Assembly: GCA_003833135.1 (NCBI GenBank)
Contig: QZLH01000256.1
Location: 105,485 to 120,150 of the forward strand
DNA length: 14,666 nt
DNA from: Oehlia diaphana
Taxonomy: Eukaryota > Glomeromycota > Glomeromycetes > Glomerales > Glomeraceae
Direction of reading: 5' to 3'
The notes below the pieces were generated by a model. That model worked only from the letters and a program-made list of their open reading frames with translations, was not told where the DNA came from and searched no databases. A program made the position numbers and the translations under genes. Shown piece by piece: positions 8,333 to 14,666 of this stretch; the stretch's first letter is position 1, and every line of letters begins with the position of its first letter.

Positions 8333-8969
8333 TACCCCTGGTCCCCTATTACATTTCATAAGATCGAGAAATGTAAATCGGTAGATCAAGACTCTCATTT
8401 CCCATTCTTGTTTCATTCTAACATCAGGGACATCGGATTAATTGCGTAATGCCAATCCAAAGATTCGTGATATGTGTATTATGCCCGAACTTTCCGGAAA
8501 AAAAAGTTGGCGGATTAATTATTCATTGATCTATTCCCACGATCTAACCCACAGATTTGCAAAAAATCTGACGACATATCAGAAGACCGCTTCATTGTTA
8601 CAAAAATAGCATATCCGGAGGTCACGGAGTGACCATCATCCTCCTAGCCATTATTACGAAAATAGCACATCTAAAAATAAAAACACCGCGAAATAGCACA
8701 GGGCGAAGTTAAATCACAGGAGTATAGAGATGACGTACTTACTGCGCATTTCAGGTGATCGATTTACAAAGCCAATATAATTCACATGAACCAATGACGT
8801 ATTACTGCACATGATATATACGATTTTATAAGCCACCCACGTGATTCTATATTTTTAGTATAGAGACGACACAAATAATTTGGGACTAGCCCGTAGTACA
8901 TGATACACAAGTATATTGGTCACATGCTTTTAAGCAAAAATTAAGTACAAATCAACAAGCTATAATATG
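8333..8969. other. Intergenic with short repeated motifs
   Basis: AAATAGCA(CA) recurs at about 8603, 8661 and 8693. GACGTA(CT)TACTGC(G/A)CA recurs at about 8733 and 8796. GGTCAC-GGA-GTGACC at 8620-8634 is a 6-bp-stem hairpin. AAGCCACCCACGTGATTC (about 8831) resembles AAGCTACCCATGTGATTC near 10009. These look like remains of non-autonomous elements. No gene seen. Confidence 0.5.
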
Positions 8970-9796
8970 TCAATTATTAATTGCCTCATTTATAATTTGC
9001 ATTAATCTATAAAATTTTCCTACTTTATTCTTGAGATCATTATAAGACATTTCATTGAATACAATATGTTTCTTATAATTACGATTCCTACGAATTGTTG
9101 AATTGAATCATATTCATCATCTTTATAGACAAGATAACAAGGGCTTTTACGGATCATTGATGAATTTTTATGGAGCGTTGCTTCTGCTTTCCCATATTTA
9201 CAATATCCCCTTCATTTAAGAATTTCATGCAATATAAAAAAGCAAGTGTAAGACTTGGTATACCAACTTTATCTGCAGATACCAAATTCATTTTTTCTTT
9301 TAGCTCATCCCTGCATTTGTCTGAAAGTTTATCAGAAATATTTATCCCAGCCACTCCTTCGATAATCCCATCGATACCATCGGCTTCATCATCCTCATCA
9401 ACTTTCTCGTCAGTATCATCAACCTCATCTTGTTCTTCTGTAAGCAATAGAACTGAATAATAAATACCTTGAAAAAATATTATATAATAAAGATCTTTGA
9501 TAAGGAGAGCCTGCTATAGCTCTCTACTTACCTAGCTTAATCTTTTTAGCGAATCTTACAAGACTTATTAAAGGTCCTTCTACCATGCCATAACTACGTA
9601 AGTTTTCTTCAGTCAACCCAAGAAAGACATATCCAGAAATCCTTTTATTACAAAAGGTGGTAATATCGTTTTTATCAAGATGTAAATTTCTCTCTTCACG
9701 TAAAAACTTGATGAGTTCTTCTACACCTAACTTTTCAATATCTTTAACTGAAGTAGTAGCTGGTGTATTCATTTTTTCGTATATAGGAAGGCCCAT
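8970..9796 (-). CDS. SAM-domain protein with acidic linker
   Basis: Exon 1 runs from ATG 9796 to 9532. Its donor (G|GTAAGT) and the acceptor GCTTACAG give a 94-bp phase-1 intron to exon 2 at 9437. Residues about 14-88 form a SAM-like domain (LGVEELIKFLREE; NKRISGYVFLGLTEENLRSY; PLISLVRFAKKIKL), a helical fold for protein-protein contacts. An Asp/Glu-rich linker follows (EEQDEVDDTDEKVDEDDEA), then a charged helix. Two 3' ends are possible. Reading exon 2 straight through stops at 9154 (182 aa). Splicing 9263-9184 (80 bp, donor GTATAC) and 9091-9030 (62 bp, acceptor CTCAAG) keeps phase and ends at TGA 8972-8970 (196 aa) with RKSPCYLVYKDDEYDSIQQF and KVGKFYRLMQIINEAINN. I prefer the second because those stretches are protein-like and the phases agree. 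A frameshift at 9092 instead of the last intron is a third option. Confidence 0.6.
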
Positions 9797-10082
9797 AATA
9801 AATAAAAGCTACGTATTTATAATTCAATTTTCTAATGAACACGACAAACCTGTTATACACCAAAAAAAATATCACCTAATAAAAAAAAACGTCATTTCAT
9901 ATGAAAGTTGATTTTGATTATCCTGAGCCCTTTGAATATTTTGGTAAAAGTAAAGTTAATGACATTATATACTGATGACTACAGATACTGCAGTAGATTT
10001 TTTGCATAAGCTACCCATGTGATTCGAAAAAAAGAAATAATAATGCAGTCAATGCGAATAATGAATTCGCCTAATAATTCCT

Positions 10083-10442
10083 TTAGGCAGTTACTGGAGA
10101 GATAATAGGACTCATCATTGGTGAGACTTTCCTTTCATATCTTCTGTCACGATAATAATAACCTCTATCACATTTACCATATTCATTATATTCATCGTAT
10201 CTATTATATCTATCATCATCCAAATCGTCTGACATCTCTTCTTCAGAATTATTGTCATGACTATAGTCATTATTATCATTTGTTTCTTTCACTAGATGGG
10301 GTGCGAAATCATGATCGACTTCTTCATCAAAATATACATTATCGTTTGACTGGACCCTGAGAAGCTTCTTAACTTCATTCGCTTCCTCTTTCACTACCCT
10401 AACTGAGTTCTCGTATGGTGTACCACAATAAGCAGTCTCATC
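10083..10442 (-). pseudogene. 3' part of the hAT-interrupted coiled-coil gene
   Basis: The minus-strand frame enters from the left end of the hAT element at 10442 (reading DETAYCGTPYENSVRVVKEE) and ends at TAA 10085-10083. It is a disordered acidic tail rich in Asn, Asp, Glu and Tyr (NDNNDYSHDNNSEEEMSDDL, RYNRYDEYNEY) with a Pro-rich end (SPMMSPIISPVTA). It has no start of its own: GTG 10394 is the only start-like codon and the frame is open above it. It is in frame with 12916-14240 if the element and one target-site copy are removed, so it is the C-terminus of that protein. It cannot be made as part of the full protein while the transposon is present. Confidence 0.75.
10435..10442. repeat. 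Left target-site duplication of the hAT element
   Basis: GTCTCATC directly left of the TAGGGATGG terminus. It matches GTTTCATC at 12916-12923 in 7 of 8 bases. Eight-base duplications are the hallmark of hAT insertion; one later substitution explains the mismatch. Confidence 0.8.
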
Positions 10443-10453
10443 TAGGGATGGAA

Positions 10454-10477
10454 GTTAATTAACCATGGTTAATTAAC
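10454..10477. repeat. 24-bp perfect palindrome in the left subterminal region
   Basis: GTTAATTAACC-ATGGTTAATTAAC folds on itself perfectly around CCATGG. It begins a set of GGTTAAT-type repeats; two related blocks of about 42 bp follow (10455-10540). Probable transposase-binding region of the hAT element. Confidence 0.75.
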
Positions 10478-10643
10478 GGTTAATTTAATTAATTATAATT
10501 AGCTAAAGTTAATTAATTAACGGTTAATTTAGTTAATTATAAATTGACCAATTAAAGAAGCAGATTTAATCACGTGATCAAAATTCTGATTTATTTGATT
10601 ATCTTTTTTTTTCATCTTTTTTTTTTTAATTTAACGATAACCA

Positions 10644-12601
10644 AAAAAAAAAGGTTCCGTCTGGAAATACTGGACAATTATTATACAAAACCAGGTGGAA
10701 AATAGTAAAAGTAATTCACATCCTTCTGTGCAATGTAATTACTATACCAAAATTTTTGACCGAGCTGTTCCTTCACGAATGCAAGTACACCTTGATAAAG
10801 AATGTTCTGGAGCACCTGATAATGCAAAGTCTACTAAACAAAATGTAGGTTTACAAGATTCTATACTCAAAACTACACAATCTCTCCCAAATATTGCACT
10901 AAATTCCATTCCTACAGATACACTTACAAATAGACCTGTAAAACGAATTAAAACACAAAAAATTGAAAATTTTGTTGATCGTATGAGCGAAGAAGAACAG
11001 GAAAATCTTGAATTTCAACTAGTACAAGCATTATATTCAGCTGGTGTCCCATTTTCCTTTGTTAATAATCCACTTGTTATTCAATTTTTTTAGTGCCTTC
11101 GGCCATCTTTCAAGTTGCCGAATAGAAAAAGGTTAGCTGACGAATTGTTGGATGATGTTTATGATGAAGTGAAAATGCACGCAAATGAACAAATTTCTAA
11201 AGCAAAATCACTTTATATGGTTTCTGATGGTTGGTCTAACATTAATAGAGTATCAGTACAAAATTTTATTGTTTGTACTCCTAAACCAATTTTTTTTGAT
11301 GCCACATTTTCAGGTAAAGAATCTCATACAGGAGAGTGGATTGCAAACCAAATAACTCAACAAATGGAAATTATTGGTGCTCAAAAATTTTCCTCAGTCA
11401 TTACAGATACAGCTAGTGTAATGAAAGCAGCATGGAAACGGATTGAAAAAAAATATTCTCATATCGTTTGTCTTGGATGTAACTCTCACATTATTAACTA
11501 TTAATTGGAAATATTTTGAAAATTGACGAAATCAAAAATATAGTCAATAATGCTAAGATGATAGTAAATTATTTTAAATCTCATATACAAGCAGCGGCAA
11601 AACTAAAACACATTCAGATCAAAAATTATAATAAGGAGATTGCATTAGTTTTACCAATACTTACACGATAGGGTACGCATCTTAGCTGCTTTCAGTCACT
11701 TCTAAAATCAAAAATTGCTCTTGAACAAGTGTTAATGGATTCTGAAATTCGCCAAAAAATAAATAAGGAAGTAAGAAATAATGTATTGTCAGAAGAATTT
11801 TGGGAAATAGCAGATTTAATAACAAAATTTTTAGAGCCAATGGTTGTAGCGTTAAAATTGTTTGAGTCTGATTCATCTACTATTTCAACTGTCTATTCAT
11901 ATTTCAAAAAATTAATGAATAAAGTTAGCGAAATTTCATGTAATTTTTCTGATAATATTCAACAGCTTATTCAAAAACGATGGGAGTATTCATACCATCC
12001 TGTTATGATGGTTGCTTATATATTAGATCCACGTTTTTTAGAAGAAAGTGAAAATGCGGATATAGAAGCAGTTGGATATACTGAGTTTACGGAATTCACA
12101 AATAAAAGATTTGGCTGAGAAGAATCCATAAAATTATTTGCAGAATTAGTAACATTTCGTCAAAAAAATTTACCATATGATAATGAAACAATTTGGTTAT
12201 CATCATCCATTCTTAGTTCATCTGTATGGTGGCAATCTTGGCCAAAAAGTGAGCTTCAGCAGTTAGCCATTAAAATTCTTTCAATTCTGACGTCATCTGC
12301 AGCTGCAGAAAGAAATTTTTCAACTTTTGAATTTATTTATAATAAAATTCGTAATCGTTTACAAAATGATCGTGTAAAAAAATTGGTTTTTATTTATGGA
12401 AATTTTTGGATACACAAAGGGGGCTTGAAACGTAAAAAAAATAAATTAATACATGATCGTCAAACACTTGATGATAACAATAATGGTGATAATGATAACG
12501 ATAATGGTAGTGATAATAATGGTAGTGATGATAATAATTCAGATAATGATAGATTAATTGGGTTGGAATTAAATATTACAGATTTAATAGCTGACGAGTG
12601 A
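10644..12601 (+). pseudogene. hAT transposase (BED zinc finger, RNase-H-like core, hAT dimerisation tail), inactivated
   Basis: Pieces in order: a BED-type finger from 10653 (GSVWKYW, then C..Y in place of C..C, then PSRMQVHLDKEC); an insertion-domain stretch to TAG 11091-11093; the catalytic core with the first Asp in VSDGWSN (11226) and the second in ITDTASVMKAAW (11406), followed by CLGCNSHIIN; a frameshift near 11500-11505; TAG 11669-11671 in the hAT TRWGT position (TR*GT); VLEPM-type helices and HPVMMVAYILDPRF to TGA 12116-12118; then SAAAERNFSTF (catalytic Glu at 12308) and NKIRNRLQNDRVKKLVF, the C-terminal dimerisation region. The end is a low-complexity Asp/Asn tail (12460-12560) and a stop at 12599-12601. 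No ATG lies in frame upstream of the finger: TAA at 10638 closes it. Three stops plus a frameshift mean no active enzyme. Confidence 0.9.
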
Positions 12602-12779
12602 AATATTTTAGTTTTTGATAATAAAACATAAAATTTAAACGTTACATTATAATTTATAAATGAAAATCTTATACAATAAAATAAATAGTTTAGGCTGAAA
12701 TATTAAGTTTGGCCTGAATTAACAATAATTCTGTGGCTTTGGCCAAAATTATAAAAATTTAATTAACCGTTAATTAACC

Positions 12780-12887
12780 GTTAAATAACAGTTATTTAAC
12801 TGGTTAAATAACAGTTATTTAACTGGTTAAATAACAGTTATTTAACTGGTTAAATAACAGTTATTTAACTGGTTAAATAACCAAATT
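12780..12887. repeat. 23-bp palindromic tandem repeat, four copies plus a partial
   Basis: GTTAAATAAC-A-GTTATTTAAC begins at 12780, 12803, 12826 and 12849, with a fifth half copy at 12872. Each unit is a near-perfect palindrome with 10-bp arms. It lies in the right subterminal region of the hAT element next to ATTAACCGTTAATTAACCG. Likely an expanded transposase-binding array. Confidence 0.85.
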
Positions 12888-12915
12888 ATAATTAACCGTT
12901 AATTTTCCATTCCTA

Positions 12916-12923
12916 GTTTCATC
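12916..12923. repeat. Right target-site duplication of the hAT element
   Basis: GTTTCATC directly right of the terminus ...CCATTCCTA; it pairs with GTCTCATC at 10435-10442. Confidence 0.8.
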
Positions 12924-14240
12924 ATTAAGACTTCTCGTAAGCATTTTTATATAATCCTCCAAATCGGCTGATAAGGATAAATTTTCTTCAGGCAAGATTT
13001 TTTCGCTAGTCTTAAGATTTCTGGCTGAAATTTCAGGAGTTGGAAAATCGTTCTGCTCTGCAGAATTATCCCGCCTTTCTGAGGCCTCTATGATCTCTTG
13101 AATTTGATCGTTAGTCAACTCTGAAATGGAATTAAAACTATATGTACTAAGATACTTAATTTTATTTATACCTATTTTCTCGAATATTTTAACAAGCTTT
13201 ATAGACCTTTGAGTCCTTCTAGTTAGAGAATTACGGGAGATTTTTGGAAGCTGTATACCCATTTCTTTTGATCGCTTTTCACGAATGGTAACAAGGTGTT
13301 TTAACATCTCATTATAAATTATACCTTTTGCTTTTTTCTCTCTGATTTTGCCATTACTATTTTCCACGAGTTCACTAAAGTGAACCATGAATTCTTTCCC
13401 AAAGTTAACCCAACATAAAATTTCTTCTTCGTTGGCTTTTTTAGTGCGATATTTGGCATCTGATGCTTTATCAAATAGCTTTGCTAAATCGAGCAGAGAT
13501 GAAGAGTATTTTGGGCGATAGACTGTCGCTAAAATTTCAATCTCATGAAATAGTTTACAGAGTGAACAACCAGAGGAAATTGGCTCTTGATGTTTTACAT
13601 CATCCTGAATTCCGTCAATTATCACTTGAGCAATTTTCTACACACCTTTTTTCTTATGACTATTTTGATAAGATTGCTTTACAATCTCCTATTCTGAAGA
13701 TGCTACGCTTTCAGCATAAAGCTTCTTTTTCTTATTACGTTACTTTATTTTACTACTAACAATTTTCTTATGAGCCTCAAGGAAGAAACTATCCATATCT
13801 TTCTCTTCCAACAATTTACCATTAAAACGCTTCGTAAAGTTAGTGGGTACTGTTATTACTTCTAGTACTGCAACTGAATTGAAGTTAGGTGAACTGTTGT
13901 TAGAAGAATTATGCGAAGCATCTCTCAGCTCATTTAAAGTCTGTTTCTATTCCACTTTTGTGATTCTATCTTCAAACTCAGATTCCAACTTCTCAATTCT
14001 AGTCTTAAATTTGGCATTTTCAGCATCACGCCTCTCATTATATTCCTCATTCGCTTTTAAAAACTCAGCATTTCTGCGCTTAAGTTCAGCTATTTCAGCA
14101 TCAGATATTGAGAGCTTGATTCTAAGATCATGGATCTCAGTATTCCCCTTCCTAAGCTCTGCAATCTCAGCCTTAAGCTTGTCATTCTTAGCTTCAAGTT
14201 CAATGATACGCTGTTTCGATAATTCAAGCTCACATGACAT
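12916..14240 (-). pseudogene. 5' part of a coiled-coil, lineage-expanded family gene with four in-frame stops
   Basis: A single minus-strand frame runs from ATG 14240 (MSCELELSKQRI) to the hAT insertion at 12916. Codons 1-97 form a heptad-rich coiled coil (IIELEAKNDKLKAEIAELRK). The frame then carries TAG at codon 98 (13949-13947), TAA at 167 (13742-13740), TAG at 184 (13691-13689) and TAG at 201 (13640-13638). Codons 206-442 are open and hold the conserved core: LAKLFDKASDAKYRTKKANE, EEILCWVNFGKEF, IREKKAKGIIYNEMLKHL, RRTQRSIKLVKIFEKIG and FNSISELTNDQIQEII. I recognise this core as a very common family in Rhizophagus-type genomes with no assigned biochemical function. Each stop is one C-to-T change from a Gln codon. 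The 3' end is at 10083-10442 beyond the transposon, about 558 codons in all. A product from an internal ATG (13625) is conceivable but would still run into the transposon. Confidence 0.75.
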
Positions 14241-14399
14241 GATCTATATATAACTAATACAATGTATATAAGCATTCAAAATAAAAAAATATATCACATA
14301 TTTTAGGTGACAGGCCATCGCTGAATTTTGCCAAAAAAATTTTTTATTAATATATGCGAAAAATAAATACAAATGTTCAGGATTATGCCTAAGGTTGCT

Positions 14400-14579
14400 T
14401 GCCGAAACTAGAGGGTTTCGGCAGAATAGCATACACGAAACTGCTGAAACTAATTTTGTGAAATTATCAAGAAATGCTGAAACTGTGAAACCTATCAAAA
14501 TCACAAAACTGCTGTAACTTGCCAAAACTATTTCAGCGTTTTGCAATACTTTCTATATAATTTAATTAGAGTTTCGGCA
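14400..14579. repeat. MITE-like element with 10-bp terminal inverted repeats
   Basis: TGCCGAAACT at 14400-14409 and AGTTTCGGCA at 14570-14579 are exact inverted copies 180 bp apart overall. The left end also forms a small hairpin with the adjacent GTTTCGGC (14415-14422; 8-bp stem, 6-base loop). Inside, CTGAAACT/CTGTAACT/GCCAAAACT variants recur at about 14443, 14475, 14512 and 14521. There is no coding capacity. I see no clear target-site duplication, so calling it a transposable element is tentative. Confidence 0.55.
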
Positions 14580-14666
14580 TTTAAACAATTTATAAGAATA
14601 AAGACAATATGATTTTTTGTATGTAAATATTTATTTTATAATATTTAATATTAAACTAATAAAATA

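Larger units (their letters stand above)
10443..12915 (+). mobile_element. hAT-superfamily DNA transposon, 2473 bp, inactive
   Basis: Ends are TAGGGATGGAAGTTAA on the left and, read inward from the right, TAGGAATGGAAAATTAA: imperfect terminal inverted repeats. The flanks are an 8-bp duplication (10435-10442 and 12916-12923). Both ends hold dense GGTTAAT/ATTAACC subterminal repeats (10454-10555 and 12755-12905), as expected for transposase binding in hAT elements. The inside encodes a BED-finger hAT transposase on the plus strand with at least four breaks, so the copy is non-autonomous. It sits inside a minus-strand coiled-coil gene. The single mismatch in the duplication and the transposase damage both indicate an insertion that is not recent. 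Confidence 0.9.

Noticed and set aside
9170..9460. Plus-strand Ser-rich frame
   Set aside because: Antisense shadow of the Asp/Glu-rich linker of the SAM gene, which has a splice junction and a recognisable domain on the minus strand.
10465..10467. ATG in the centre of the left palindrome as a transposase start
   Set aside because: It is followed by stops within a few codons and is not in frame with the BED finger.
10569..10578. ATCACGTGAT as an E-box promoter site
   Set aside because: It lies in the 5' part of an inactive transposon, and CACGTGAT-like strings recur in non-coding repeats here, so a regulatory role is unsupported.
12780..12887. CRISPR-like array
   Set aside because: Units are contiguous with a 2-bp joint and no variable spacers, and they lie inside a eukaryotic hAT element.
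13463..13759. 98-codon plus-strand frame
   Set aside because: Antisense to the conserved core of the coiled-coil family gene; it also overlaps the stop-bearing part of that frame.
13638..13949. Genome-wide reassignment of TAA/TAG to glutamine
   Set aside because: The nuclease-kinase gene and the SAM gene end at stops where expected and contain no internal TAA/TAG in their exons, and the stop-bearing gene is also broken by a transposon. Local decay is simpler.
13843..14253. 136-codon plus-strand open frame
   Set aside because: It lies antisense to the coiled-coil frame; its Ser/Leu-rich composition is the reverse-strand image of Glu/Lys/Leu heptads.
1..14666. tRNA or rRNA genes
   Set aside because: I looked for T-loop GTTCRANNC motifs with a matching acceptor stem and for conserved rRNA blocks and saw none; a covariance search was not possible.

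Overview
The window is strongly AT-rich eukaryotic DNA. Genes are split by short introns (62-106 bp, GT..AG), intergenic DNA is full of short palindromes and decayed repeats, and several proteins belong to families that are hugely expanded in arbuscular mycorrhizal fungi. Together these point to a nuclear contig of a Glomeromycotina fungus, most like Rhizophagus. That placement rests on recognising the families by eye, not on a search.

Layout, left to right. (1) 1-4640 is accessory, mostly dead sequence: a 2 x 50 bp tandem hairpin repeat, a small hypothetical two-exon gene (334-741, minus), three broken members of one IQ-motif-like family on the minus strand (1479-1960, 2063-2640, 3322-4131), an inverted cluster of a diverged repeat (about 2690-3130), and two copies of a dispersed repeat that reads RHNAC...VRHK on the minus strand (1253-1447 and 4489-4640). 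(2) 5024-6915 (minus) is the best gene: five exons including a 12-nt microexon, giving 522 aa with a PD-(D/E)XK-like nuclease module followed by a protein-kinase-like module, the layout of Crinkler-type effector/toxin proteins. Its upstream region carries a tight pair of ACGCGT boxes. (3) 7557-7928 (minus) is a possible small secreted or membrane protein. A weak spliced candidate lies divergently at 7990-8332 (plus). (4) 8970-9796 (minus) is a SAM-domain gene whose 3' end can be read two ways; a four-exon model with consistent phases gives 196 aa. (5) 10083-14240 (minus) is one coiled-coil gene, about 558 codons, from a lineage-expanded family. It is broken twice over: by four in-frame TAA/TAG codons in its first 201 codons, and by a 2473-bp hAT transposon (10443-12915) flanked by a 7/8-matching 8-bp target duplication. 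The reading frame is continuous across the insertion point. The hAT transposase is itself dead (two TAG, one TGA, one frameshift, no ATG, a lost zinc-finger Cys). (6) 14400-14579 is a MITE-like element with 10-bp perfect terminal inverted repeats.

Functionally, only the nuclease-kinase gene, the SAM gene and perhaps the two small hypothetical genes look alive. The rest records gene-family turnover: duplication, transposon insertion and transition-type stop codons. Several of those stops are explained by C-to-T changes in a CpA context, which is the most unexpected pattern here.
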